In this document: positions 30,923-51,578 of the stretch, one piece after another
How positions within the stretch are numbered: position 1 is the stretch's first letter
Layout: each line of letters starts with the position of its first letter
Origin: Syngnathus acus
Taxonomy: Eukaryota > Chordata > Actinopteri > Syngnathiformes > Syngnathidae
NCBI RefSeq assembly: GCF_901709675.1
Contig: NC_051087.1
Location: 13,455,384-13,519,383, forward strand
Direction: 5' to 3'
Length of the DNA stretch: 64,000 bases
Program-made: the position numbers and the translations under genes
The notes under the pieces: generated by a model
Told to the model about the DNA's origin: nothing
The model's database searches: none
The model's input: the letters and a program-made list of their open reading frames with translations, nothing else

Positions 30923-31675
30923 GTCACACCCCTGTGTCGGAACTAACCGCCTTTTTCCTCTTATGGACGCTCATGAAGTTAACCATCTATTATCTCCTCC
31001 CCGCCCCGAAAGCAGGCATAAGAGATGCTCTTTGCAGCAGAAGTCAGCAAATTCATTGTTGTTTGAAAAGTAGTGTGTGTGCCACAGGAGCCTGCCCAAA
31101 GTAACCAATCCACAGAAAGAACTGATCTAGGCCCACTTAAGCAAATATAGTTTCATAACTCTTATAACATGTTAAACAACTTCATGTGAATCAATTGTTA
31201 TGTATGTAACAATGTTTGGTAGTGTAATTGTTATTTTTGCATGTTTCAATTCCGAATAACTCTTAGTTTTTCCTTAGGCCTCGTGTGATCTTAGCAGTAG
31301 ACATTGTTCACTACCAGTATTGGTGTTATGGTGACTGTGAGAGTATTTTTGTGTGTGTGAGGGGTCGCTAGTAGTATAGTGATGCCAACTATCGCGCTTG
31401 TTTTTCATTTGTTATATTTTTGTTATCCTAGTCCATCTAAAGGTTTTAGATATATCACTCAGTCATCTGTGCTGTACAATGATCAGATGATCACAAGTAT
31501 TCTCAAGTTTGGTAGCTGTCAGTCAAGTCGAGAGCAGAACATGCTCAAATCTAAACTTACTAAGATATTGATGAGGTTTGCTTGGATAAGAATAGCTCAT
31601 CCATGTTGTCATACAACAGCATGAACAGTCCAGAAAATGCAATTTTAAATGTTTTTTCTTGTACACATTTCTGCC

Positions 31676-31681
31676 AATAAA
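31676..31681 (+). terminator. smarce1: Candidate smarce1 polyadenylation signal
   Basis: AATAAA in 'ctgccaataaacg', about 750 nt after the stop codon, followed by a T-rich stretch (31700-31720). This would give a 3' UTR of about 0.77 kb. Confidence 0.6.
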
Positions 31682-31721
31682 CGTTTTTATTCTAAAAACA
31701 TGTTTTTTATCTTTTTTTTGG

Positions 31722-33779
31722 TATAGTAATTGCGAAAATGGTGTCAAAAGTGGGATTACTCATCATCGGAACTTTTATAGATAAAGCCAGCTACTGTACA
31801 GCACTGGCATAAGACGAGTTGGCTAAACATCGAAACTTGTTAGGCGCTGTCGTTTAGTGACGGGCAAATGGAGATTCAAATTTGTTTCATTAACTTTTGT
31901 TTTGTTTTACTTGTTTAGTCTGAAAGCACACGGACTTGTCATGTTTTAAGCCTCAGCAGTGAGGGCTAAAAAAAATTAACTGGTTCATGAAGCATACTTA
32001 TTTATGCCATTTATTTTCCCAAGATTACTGCCATTTATTCAAGTGGTCTTCGGCAAGACTTTGGCATGCTCATCTGGGATGTACCAGGATTTGGGGACCT
32101 TTGGGAAATCACTGACAACTCTTAAATCATGACTGCATTTCTTTGCAAAATAATCTACGACCTCTGTCAATTGTGGGTCCTTTGAGTCGTCATCACATTA
32201 CCTCACACAATCACACTTTACATGTGTTTTCCTGTATAGCCTAAATCTGAACATTTGGTTCCAGTTGGGCAGTCTCTAACAGTGGGAGTGCAACACTTCC
32301 TACTGACATAGTGTTCATGTCTAATGGAATAGAATATTCATTTTTGAGTCCTACAATGAGGAACCAGGTTTTACAACCAGTAAGTGGAAAGCATAATTAT
32401 ACATTAGCCCAAACAAAATGTAGCCAAAGTGACGGTTTACGCAGCATGTCATTGCCATTCAATTAACATTTTGAGTGTCAGGGTTATGCTGTTTGTCCCA
32501 AAATTTACTGTATAATGGCGGCATAGTTGCACTTCAAATGGTTTATCACCCTATGAGAAGATAAAATGATTCCAAGAGAATTGAAATAGAAATGTTATTG
32601 TGAAGCTGAAAAAGAACAAAAGCCTCTCTTAATCCAATTTCTTCCTCCTCTTTTTGACTCGTACAGCTCATTCTTAGTGGGGTAGACAATAACAATATTT
32701 TATTTTCCCTGCTTTACTTTGTCATGAGGAAGTGGGTAAAGATAAAAGCAGCTTGTTCTGAGTTCCTGTGCTGACTGCCATACAGTAGGCCTGTGTGTGG
32801 ACCACCCAGTGGAGTGTAATGTGAGTAAGCATACACTTGCCACACTCGCTGGAGCAGTGAGCCAAATTATTATTGTAGACTAAAAAACATAAGGAGTTCA
32901 CATCGAAACACAAGAGACAAGTTTGTCATTTCCAATTTTGTAGCCTACGTCTGGATCTGATACATGTTATTAGAATGTATCAACCCATATTGTACTCTGT
33001 GTATATCCTGTTGAAGCCAATAATGTCAGCCGGTTAAACTGTAAATTTTGCTCTGTGCAATTTTGCAACTTTGGTGCCTAATGCATTAAATGATTCAATT
33101 ATGTAAAACCTTAAGCAACCAATACAAAGCTGATCTACAACTGTGCAATTGACTCTGCACTAACTACATATTATGCGTACATGTTTAAAAAGGTGAGATC
33201 AGATGATCTTTACTTGACTACTTATTGTGAAGTGGTAGACTTTTGATTTAGATTAATGTCAAAGTGTATTGCACCGTTTGTGTTTTGTACCTTGTGGTTA
33301 GCACGGTGTAAAGTGTAGGAAGATGTGTAAGAAAAAAAAAAACCCAACCACAGTTACAGGTGATAGTAGGTCATTGGGTAGATTTGCAGATTTGATTTGC
33401 CTTCCTTTCTGTGCAGAAATACAAACCACCGCGTTAAGATGCACAATGTCAGTAACACGTGTCTAATTTGCGTCATACTTGAACTTACTTAAAACAATAT
33501 TTAACCTGTGCTCCATCTTTGTTTGGTTCCCTATTAATAGTTTCTGTACTCATTATAACTTTACCCAAAAAGATAGCAGTTCTTCTCACTCTATCTTGCT
33601 GATCAGTTTGACATAAAATGTAGATAATACCTATTTAGTAAAGGGCTGTGGTTTATATTTTTTGCATGCCACGATACATGTGCATGCCACAATACATGTG
33701 GTGCAAACAAGGTTTCAGTGATTTAAATTTCAGTTCAGTTCAGTTTTTTTTTTTTTTTTGCCAAAGGAAACCACGTCAT
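31722..33779. other. smarce1-ccr7 intergenic region
   Basis: No gene supported. It holds a degraded relative of the 25683 MITE at 31856-31996, a poly-T tract at 33743-33759 and short AT-rich simple sequence. The 3' end adjoins the ccr7 promoter. Confidence 0.7.
31856..31996. mobile_element. Degraded copy of the 25683 MITE
   Basis: Begins 'agtgacgggcaaatgg' and ends 'aactggttcatgaagc', parallel to both ends of the element at 25683-25880, with a shared middle ('aagcacacggacttg' / 'aagcccacgacttg'). The inner inverted motifs are lost. Confidence 0.55.
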
Positions 33780-33787
33780 GTATAAAA
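33780..33787 (+). promoter_or_regulatory. ccr7: Putative TATA box of ccr7
   Basis: A 'gtataaaaagcgg' motif lies about 45 bp upstream of a tiny first coding exon that joins in phase to the next exon. The spacing predicts a very short 5' leader of about 20 nt. Confidence 0.5.
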
Positions 33788-33827
33788 AGCGGTTCTTTAG
33801 TGTCTTTACCGACTGCTTTCTATCAAC

Positions 33828-36097
33828 ATGTCATGCTGTGAGTAACTCAATTCTTTATTATTCTATATTACTATGTTATATGGTACATGTTATTTTTGTG
33901 AACTTCCATCATATAGGGAAGTTAAGAATATATAGGATGTTAAGAAAATGTTGTTGAGCTTATATATAGTATTTATTTCCAGACAAAAATGTCAGATTTC
34001 CAAAGGTTGACAGGCATAGCTAAAAAAAAAAAGTTTTTTTTCTTCAAATGTTATTTACTGTCTGAGAATATTGTGATATGGAAAACCAAAATCCATTTAT
34101 CTAAAACTAGTTATCAAAAGGTAAATCATGTTTCATTTAATTTTAAACGGTACTACAAGCATCTGTCTATTACTCCACTGACAAAAATCCCAGTTTAAAA
34201 AGTAGAACCTATTAAAAGGATAGGTAAAAATTATTTCAAAAGCTTTTCTAAATGACAATGCAACTTATTTCTGACTAATTTAAAGTGTCTTCAATGTCAC
34301 ATTTTTACCAAGAATGGTCTTTATTTGGATTATGTTAATCAGATTATTATAATAAATGGACAATGCACAAATACCTGACGGAATTCGCAGGCTCTGAAAA
34401 CAATTATAACAGGTTAGTAGCTTTAATGAGGTGAACAACATAGTATGCTCACCAATAAACGTGACTACACTACAGGAAAGGCTGATGAATTAAATAACAT
34501 ATTATGGCAAGTGAATCTTCTCATAAAATAAATGAAATTTAACTCGTGTTCTAATCTTTTCAGTAAATTGAGCAGAGTAGGGAAAGTTGCATGATAGAAT
34601 CCCTGTTGATCATTAATGAAATTGATGGCAAAAATGTACACTTTATGTTTTCAGACGTTCAGATGTTTCTTCCCCTTTTCCTCATATGGTCGATTATTTT
34701 TAAGGTAAGACACATGCCAAACAAAACAAAAAAAATAACACCAATCATTTCACACTTCATTTTTGTTTGGGGCGCATGTGACCTCATAGTCATGATGGTC
34801 ATCGAGATCCAATGATTTCATGTGTTCATTGCGAAGATGGGTACCACTAGAGAGGGCCCGCGTACCAGTTGTAGTCCGCGCACCACACTTTGGGGATCAC
34901 TGCTGGAGAATTAATCATCCCTGAACTGTTAGTCGCTTACTAACAACAGTAATTCCCCCTATTACGAAAATGTGTGTTCAATAACATTATATAACTTTAT
35001 TTTAACCATGTAATATGTTTTGATTGCAGCCTTGTTTATGTCAACAAGAAGAGAATGTGACTGACGACATGGATTTCATCTTCGATACTAACTTTGATTA
35101 TAGTAGTGGCATTCCTGTGCTCTGTGAAAAAGTGTCTAACCGTCAGTTCCGCCAGTGGTTCATGCCAACCTTCTACTCCATCATCAGCTTCACAGGACTG
35201 GCAGGGAACCTCTTGGTCATCCTTACGTTCATCTACTTTAACCGCCTGAAGACTATGACAGACGTGTACCTGCTCAACTTGTCATTTGCTGATTTCCTCT
35301 TTGCATTTTCACTTCCTTTTTGGGCAGCCAATTCCATGGCAAATTGGGTGCTGGGCGTAGCAATATGCAAGATCATGCATGTTGTTTACAAGGTGACTTC
35401 TTATAGCAGCATGTTCCTCCTCTGTTTAATCAGTGTGGACAGGTACTTTGCCATAGCCAAAGCTGTTTCTGCTCACCGCCTTCGCTCCCAAGCGGTGTTT
35501 TTCAGCAAAGTGTCGTCTGTTATTGTCTGGGTTCTAGCTCTGATTGTCTCCATACCAGACATGAAATATACCACAGTCATCAATGACACCTGTACACCTT
35601 TCTCCAGTAGTTCTGACCCCCTTCGAATAAGCATCCAGACAAGCCAGATTGTTGTCGCATTTTCCCTCCCCCTCTTGGTCATGAGCTGCTGTTACAGTAA
35701 AATCATCCAGACCCTTTGTAAGACTCAAAACTTTGAACGGAATAAGGCCATAAAGGTGATTCTCGTTGTGGTTGTTGTCTTTGTGGTCTGTCAGCTTCCC
35801 TACAACATGGTCTTGTTTTGGTACACACTTCTCATTGCCAACGGAGGCACTACACAATGCACGTATGAGAACAACCTCCTGTACGCCATTGACATCACTC
35901 AGTGCGTAGCCTTTCTAAGGTGCTCCCTCAACCCCTTTGTGTATGCCTTTATCGGTGTGAAGTTTCGCCATGACCTTCTGAGGGTACTCAAGAAATTGGG
36001 TTGCATAAGCCAGGAGATGCTCTTCAAGTATACCCATAGGAAGAGGACAAGCTCTGCAGCCTTAGACACCGACACCACCACCACATTCTCACCCTAA
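33828..36097 (+). CDS. ccr7: C-C chemokine receptor type 7
   Basis: G-protein-coupled receptor for CCL19/CCL21-type chemokines; guides T cells and dendritic cells into lymphoid tissue. Exons are 33828-33837, 34655-34704 and 35030-36097, with phases 1 and 0, giving 375 aa (human 378). As in human, a cleavable signal peptide (MFLPLFLIWSIIFK...) is split from the body by an intron and precedes QQEENVTDD. Seven membrane segments follow, with LNLSFADFLFAFSLPFWA in TM2, DRYFAIA at the end of TM3, FERNKAIKVI before TM6, CQLPYN in TM6 and NPFVYAFIGVKF in TM7. The tail ends TTTTFSP, identical to mammalian CCR7. The first exon rests on phase and context only. If it is not used, the ATG at 34663 still yields the signal peptide. 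Confidence 0.96.
35030..36097 (+). CDS. ccr7: ccr7 main exon: extracellular N-terminus to C-tail
   Basis: The acceptor GATTGCAG precedes PCLCQQEENVTDD. The 355 codons hold all seven transmembrane helices in one exon, as in other CCR7 genes. DRYV is DRYF here. The C-tail has Ser/Thr clusters for kinase and arrestin control and ends TTTTFSP before TAA (36095-36097). Confidence 0.97.
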   Translation, partial: PCLCQQEENVTDDMDFIFDTNFDYSSGIPVLCEKVSNRQFRQWFMPTFYSIISFTGLAGNLLVILTFIYFNRLKTMTDVYLLNLSFADFLFAFSLPFWAANSMANWVLGVAICKIMHVVYKVTSYSSMFLLCLISVDRYFAIAKAVSAHRLRSQAVFFSKVSSVIVWVLALIVSIPDMKYTTVINDTCTPFSSSSDPLRISIQTSQIVVAFSLPLLVMSCCYSKIIQTLCKTQNFERNKAIKVILVVVVVFVVCQLPYNMVLFWYTLLIANGGTTQCTYENNLLYAIDITQCVAFLRCSLNPFVYAFIGVKFRHDLLRVLKKLGCISQEMLFKYTHRKRTSSAALDTDTTTTFSP

Positions 36098-36660
36098 GAC
36101 AGCGCAGCTACAATTTCCTCCCACACACTTCTGAAGATTTAAGTCCGCCAAAATATTTACAGTAATATAAACTTTCACTTCAGAAAGGAGATCGTTCCCC
36201 CTGTGTTGATGTAAATTGAATTTGTGCATTAGTCTCAACATGCTGTTAAATCCAAATTACAGTCAATATTTGTATTGTTATGAAACACCCTTCTAATGCA
36301 AGAAATATAAAATCTTCAACAGCAACAGCAACTTAAATTTACTTCGCATAACTGAATATTGTTGAAATGTTTTATGCCGGTTGTAACCTGATGACCCTGT
36401 ATCGAGTTGTATGTAGTAAGTGACTGTATGTAACTTTTATCCCTGACTGAATTTGACTGATTTCTATGCTAACATTTTGTTGCATGGTATTTTTGGTCTT
36501 TGACATTTTTTTTTTTAACCTAAAATGTGTGCATTGACTGACATTGTAGCCTTTTACTATATAGCTGACAAAATGTGCTTCAAATGTGCTTTATTTGCTG
36601 TAATGTCTCAGGAACGCCATGCAATCCATTAAACTGGACAAATAGTTCCATGACTAAGTT
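36098..36660 (+). other. ccr7: ccr7 3' untranslated region (probable)
   Basis: AT-rich, non-coding, with an ATTAAA hexamer at 36628-36633 that could direct polyadenylation. Confidence 0.4.
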
Positions 36661-38219
36661 AAATATTGTATGCTTTTCTCAATACAACAATGAATGAACT
36701 TTGTGTTTGTTGTGTAAGTCAATTGTTAGGATTGGCACAATGTGCTGAAATGGAGGCCCTGAGCCAGACACGACAAGGCGATAAGCAACCAAACAAAACT
36801 TTATTGAGCCAAGGGAGTACAAAAAGGCATGAAAACAACACGATCTGATAAACAAAAACAACCACAACTGTGAGAAAAGGTTTCTGCGGCAAAGACAACA
36901 CACAAATACTGCTAACAAAAAGAGGCGGCAAATCTCACAAGACTAGCCAACAAACAAAATTAAAAGTAAATTAAATCTGACAGATATGGTTAGATGTGTA
37001 CTTAACAAAGAAAATAGTAGGACGTACATTGGAGATATACTACCAACCAGAACAGAGAAATTCCTGAGAAAGTGTGATGATGAGCAAAATAAGAGAAATA
37101 TATCTGACGACTTCCTGCTACGCCAGCTGACCTTAATACACACTACAAAGTGAGATTAAAGGCATAGCGAGCTGTGTTGAGTCTAAAGCCAGCATTTAAA
37201 GTGTTACGAAGGTGGGCTCTCTTCTCACCAGGCTAGTTCACCATGGTAACTTGCGCTAAACTGGTCACTTGCAGGTTGTGTTCTCATATTTAGATTAAAT
37301 CGGCTGTAAAAGATCTGTCCTCTTAATCTCGATTGAAATGGTGTTCCGATTTTTGGACATTACAGTGGATCTTGTCTTTTTTGTTTTGATTAATTTTCTT
37401 GGAGAGGGGGCGTCATGGCCTTTGATTTAGTTTTTGATGTGGACTTTGATTTGTTTTTGATTTGGACTTTCTTGTGTCAATGTCAACGTCTGCCTGAAGT
37501 CGGCCACATTTGCCCATGCATGCCAACGCACAGTGCCGTAAAATCCTGATCTGTCGCTCGCCTGCAATTGGAATAAATTACATTTCTGTTTCCAGCATCT
37601 GTGTGAAGAATGAATAACAATGAGGTGATGAATCTAATTGTGTCTAAACAATATCAGATAATTGAAATGATGTTGAAATAATGATTAAAATTCTTTTGAA
37701 AATAAATGTTAAACTTTGGTTTTGCACCGTATTCTATTGAATGGTACGTGAAATGACACTAGAAATGCGCCCGTTTACATGAGCGGATGAGCACCTGGGT
37801 TAAAAAAGCCAGTTGCTAACTGGCATCACAGTACCGCTTAACTCTGATCATGTTTTCAGGCTTTGTCATGCAAAAAAAGCCTGGCTATTTTGAGCTTCCT
37901 TAGTAGGTGAGGCGTTGGAGACACCGCCTACCACTGAACACCATGGAGACTGGAAAAACACAAGACACAGAAGTAAACGAATGGTCCATTACGGGAACAT
38001 AACAGCAATAAACGGTAACACCTTATTTACACACTAATGACATAAAATTAGTCCTGACTGGGGCCTTCACTATCTTTCTCAAGGAGAGTTTGGTGTGATT
38101 TCAAAGAACTGGAATAAAAGCTGCAAACTTTATTTTGAAAAATTGTATCGCCTGAGCAAATCCATTTTTGAAAGCGCTCCTTGGCAAACAATCTATTTAG
38201 GATTTCTGTTTCTATAAGC

Positions 38220-38345
38220 TGTGCCAAGTGTTTGTGTCTGTGTGCCCTGCGATTGGCTGGCAACCTGTTCAGGGTGTCCCCCTCCTACTGCCCGATGACT
38301 GCCGGGATAGGCTCCAGCACCCGTGGGGACAAGCGGTCACGACTC
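38220..38345 (+). mobile_element. Truncated tRNA-derived SINE (3' part)
   Basis: Shares 'tgtgccctgcgattggctgg', 'gttcagggtgtcccc', 'gggataggctccagcac' and 'ggggacaagcgg' with the longer copy at 54815-55135. The promoter half is missing. Confidence 0.75.
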
Positions 38346-38373
38346 GTCCCCGGTTATTCTATTATTTGTATGT

Positions 38374-38727
38374 TGTCATGGTTTCTGTTAGTGTCTCTGT
38401 GTACTCGCCCCTCCCCTCCTGTGTCTGCCCATGATCAGTGTGATCACCCTCACTGCCTCTCGTTACCTGTCTTGTATTTAAGTCCTGTCTGCCCCTCACT
38501 CCCGTGTCGGATCGTTCTTGTTTCTTGTCTCCTGTTTCACGTCTTTGTCTGTCAGTTCTGTTTCTGTTAGCCAGTCTGTCGGTCAGTCACGTTGTTGTTT
38601 TCTTAGGTTGTTTTGTCAGTTTGTCCAGTGTCTGTTCCCCCTCATCTTCCCTTCCAACTTCCTTTTCCCTCAATAAACCCTGGTCCGAGCTGCATTTGGT
38701 CGCCCTGCTCAATTCTGACCCGTGACA
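38374..38727 (+). mobile_element. Probable solo LTR of a retrotransposon
   Basis: 354 bp starting TGTCATGG and ending CCGTGACA (short inverted ends TG...CA). It has a CT-rich interior, 'gtatttaagtcc' as a possible TATA region and AATAAA near 38672 in 'cctcaataaaccctgg'. This is the arrangement of a fish Gypsy-type LTR. No flanking duplication or internal region is seen, so the call is tentative. Confidence 0.5.
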
Positions 38728-38824
38728 GAGTGTGAGAGTCGCCATCGCCTGCAATCGAGGTTCTGAACTTTAATTTGTCATTGATAATTCATAAATAATA
38801 ATATGAATAATAAATACTCTAAAT

Positions 38825-39105
38825 CAGGGGTGTCAAACTCATTTTTGACCGCATTGTAGTCATAGCTTCTTTCGGAGGGCCATTATACCTCATATTATAT
38901 ACAGTAAAAGCTACAAAACAAACGGACAAATAACTCATTTTCAAATCATACGAGTAAAAACTGGTCAAATATAAAAAAAAAAGATATTATTCAAAGTGAA
39001 GACAATTTGCAATTCTGGTAATGACACACGAATTTGATGCACAATTTGTCTTTGCGGGCCACATAAAATGATGTGGCGGGCCGTATCTGGCCCCCGGGCC
39101 CTGTG
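38825..39105. mobile_element. hAT-type MITE, family A, third copy
   Basis: Starts CAGGGGTGTCAAACTC and is flanked by a perfect 8-bp duplication ctctaaat at 38817-38824 and 39106-39113. The 3' inverted end is shortened (it ends 'gggccctgtg'), so this copy cannot be mobilised as a normal element. Confidence 0.85.
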
Positions 39106-41297
39106 CTCTAAATGAAAAACAAACATGTTAACTAAAATTTTAAGCAAGGCAGTAAAGTAGCAGTAATTCTCCCATTTTGAACTACTGTGTACTCCACTGG
39201 TGTCATTCAGGCAAGTGTAGACATCTACACCCCTAACATGACATCATAACTTTATAGCTGCAGGGGTTGGTAATCTAGAGTTGATGATAGGTTCACTGGG
39301 AAAAGGGTTGGCATTTTACAATGAAAGCATAAAGTACATATAGAGTCCAAATAAAAAAGACCTGGATATATCAGCTTTGCACATTTCCTGTTCTAGAATC
39401 ATCACAAGAGAAAAATAAGGTAAGGCAACTTTAAGATTTATAAATGAACACAGAGACTACAGTAGGTATTACATAACGATCATTTTGAGTACAGATATAC
39501 CTTTTGTGTTGAGCACTCAGATTGATCTGTAAAGATCGTAAGAAAAACAAATCAATCACTGTTTGATTATTATAAATGCTAACTTTTAAAAGCAACTTGT
39601 TACAATTTCCTAGGATTAAAAAGTGAGGTTTGAGCTGTTTATAGGTATCCTCACAAAATCTAAGAATGTTCTTTTTAAAAGATGAGGTGGAGACATACTT
39701 TTTAAATTTCCAAGTAAATGTTTTGTGGAATGCATTTGTGCAGTCATGTCAACCAGCAGTATATGCCCAGTGACTCACTGAGCACCACTCCTTATCTTGA
39801 AAGGGCCAGTGAGACATACTATGAGTTGGACTGATGATTCCATAGAATACACACCCTTCATCTTGGAGTTATTCATGCTGAACTCACAGAAGGACACTAC
39901 TTGCTCATACTTAGTCAATATTCACCGAGTGTCTGGTCTTTGCTTATGTGGCAACACATGTTGGATAGCACAGTAGGGTGCAGCAGAACCTCTGAGGTGG
40001 AACTTTGGTCAACCTCTGACTGTTTTTCAACGTTCCCAACTGTCAAGTATAAAAAGAAGCTGGAACTGTTAATATCAAAACTCTTTCTCACAGTACCCAG
40101 CTTTAATTATGAATGATAACTGCATAATGCAGGGATGGCCTCTGTCGCAGATGCACCTGAGAGCGCTATTGGTATTATTTTTTAAATACATACCCCAGTG
40201 AGGATAAGTGTTTCAGACAATGAATGGATGGATACATATATATTTTCCCACATTTGTGAGAAGAACCCCTGCAAAACACGTAATCAGTTAAAACCAAGTG
40301 CAGTCTAACTTTGCACATGGGTGGAGTTTTCTCTTTGTAGATATTTTCATAGATGGGCACGGTCAGAAATGGGTTTGCGCCATTTTGAGAGTGAACACAG
40401 ATGACTTGATTCATGGCCAATCGAAGCGGCTCCTCTCATTCCCTTTAAATTTAGTGCAGGTGAGGTACGTGGTCTACATGGCGGAAGCATAATGGACTTA
40501 CTTAAGAGATTGGCGTGAGCAAAGTACGTTTATAAGGAATTGCAAGATATCCACTTGTAGATGATGTAAAGTTGTCATTGTAAAGTGAGCACTTTGACAC
40601 CGCCTTCCACCTTAATTGTGCGTTAATGTACGACCCCCCCCAGTATATCAGTGGAGCGCAAATGTTGTCTGCCTGGGCTTGGATCAAATCCACTAAAACC
40701 ACTTTACACCAAATGCGTCACAACTTAGACCTACTTTTAGTTGCTCTAAGGTCTAAACACTTTTTGCCACCAAATTGTCAGATGCGGCGGTTTTTACACT
40801 GAGCGCAGGTACGTTTGTCAATAAAAATAAACCCCTGAAGTTAACAAGTGACAATGTGCACATTAGAGCTGGAAAAAAGTGTTACAGATTTACAAAAAAA
40901 CAAAAAACTGTACTTTCTTTGATTGTGATATGATATGATGAAGTCATGATACGTATATAGTAAATACTGCACATATAACATTTAATCAATGGGAAAATAT
41001 ATTTCATTATCATTCAAAAGACAATTACATATTTATGACAAAAACAGGTAATCATCACATTGCAAGAACCTTAGAATTCATATTTGTTTCTGAAATAAAC
41101 AATAAATAACTAATACTAACATAAGTGATGTGTTTGGATGTTTTGTTTATTACATTATAGACAGTCTGCTTTGAATAATAGTGTGTGTGAAATGTGTGAC
41201 TTTTCAAAAGGTATAATACTTGGCCAGTGTAACTGATCTCTCTTTATTGTGTCCAAATCTTTAGTTGTGCTAAAAGATTGTGAGCCCTCCTCCTAAC

Positions 41298-50125
<8,828 letters not shown>

Positions 50126-50208
50126 TAGGTGCGCCATACTGAAAAAACAGCAAACATTACTTTGTACAGACTTTCCATATTATGTATATTTTCAGGTTAC
50201 TACTAATG

Positions 50209-50523
50209 CAGTGGTTCTTAACCTGGGTTCGATCGAACCGGTTCGGTTTCAGGGGTTCGACAGCGACTCCACTGAGGAGGTCCGAACAAACCTGATTTAT
50301 TGTGTAAATTCTGATTTGCCAGTATGTTATTTGTTGTGAGTTCATGCATTGTGTTGGTTTCGTTCGTTGAACAAGGTAATGTTCATAAATGGCTAGTTTT
50401 GTGCACCAGTAAAAAACTTATATTTCTTGAATTAAAAAAAAAAAAAAAAGAAATCACTAATTCGGTGAATGCGCATATGAAACTGGTGGGGTTCGGCACG
50501 TCCAACAAGGTTAAGAACCACTG
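50209..50523. mobile_element. hAT-Charlie-like MITE, family B, second copy
   Basis: Ends CAGTGGTTCTTAACCTGG and AAGGTTAAGAACCACTG, with a perfect 8-bp duplication tactaatg at 50201-50208 and 50524-50531. It is inverted and diverged relative to the copy at 13025, and begins only 84 bp after the tns4 stop, so it should be part of the transcript. Confidence 0.93.
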
Positions 50524-51572
50524 TACTAATGCTTGGAGTTAAAGCACCATCACATAGTATTACCTTCAAGTAACAGCTTTAAAATCATTTTCTGGATGGC
50601 TACTGGCTTGTAATATGCAGAAGAGCTTCTGGCTCATTGTCATGGCAGACCTGGATAACCTACTTCAGCTGTCATAATACAGCTGGAGCAATCAAAACAC
50701 CTTTTGTGTTTTGTTATTGCTAGTGAGGCCTTGGGTGGATGGTACAAAGCTTGTACACACACGCTAAAATAATCAGACGTGTTATGACATCAACATGTTC
50801 TGGGATTGTCTAGCACTTCTTGGGCCTTGGTCCCTATCAAATCTGTGTTGGTAAATTGGGAACAAATCTTTACTGTTGATTTCAGTCATATTATTTGCCG
50901 CAGTGGTTCATATAAGATTTTGCTTTGCAACTGTAACGGCTCTGGCACTTTAGCAACCCTGATAATGGTTAAATGGATAATAGATTGTATAAAATATGCC
51001 AACAAGGTCAAACTATCTGGCTAGGTAAGGGAGGGTCAAAGGCAAGATACAAGCCCCACACCCGCCCCACTAATAGGGCACTCAGGTCCTCGTCAGGGAG
51101 AGAATGGGAAGCGCAAACCATTTTGAGGCAGTCTTGTTGTAGTTTTGATCTTAAAATATTTCATTTCAACAAATACATCTATTGCTCATTTAAAAAGAAC
51201 ATACTGTACATAAAAGAAGTAAAAATCCCTAAAAAAATGGGCAACATAGATGAATACAAATGTATCATCATCACCTGTATAATAGGCACATTTGGACTAA
51301 TTTGTGTATGAAGATACAGTGTATTAAAGACACTTTACAGAAGACAGGAACGTTTGTATGTTACAAACAAAATGATGCTTTAGTCAGCTTTTATTAAGGC
51401 AACTGCACAATCTCGATAGTGTATAGGCTACAAATAATCTGTGGCATGAAACTAGCACCTTTCTTGTACAGCATGATGTTTTATGCTATTTGCGACATAT
51501 ACAATTCAGTGTTGGCATGCTTTGTCTTATTGATTGTAAAATATTGTGATGAAAGATCAGAATGTTTGGAAG

Positions 51573-51578
51573 AATAAA
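51573..51578 (+). terminator. tns4: Candidate tns4 polyadenylation signal
   Basis: AATAAA in 'ggaagaataaaatcag'. A minus-strand AATAAA at 51390-51395 could serve krt222, in which case the two convergent transcripts would overlap. Confidence 0.4.

Larger units (their letters stand above)
36661..41264. other. ccr7-tns4 intergenic region
   Basis: 4.6 kb without a supported gene. It contains a SINE tail (38220-38345), a probable solo LTR (38374-38727) and a hAT MITE (38825-39105) in a row. The stretch 39120-41260 shows no recognisable element; the first, non-coding exon of tns4 should lie somewhere in it. Confidence 0.7.

Noticed and set aside
36720-37000. A-rich region that looked like a retrotransposon fragment
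   Set aside because: No terminal repeats, coding motifs or second copy in the window, so I cannot call an element.
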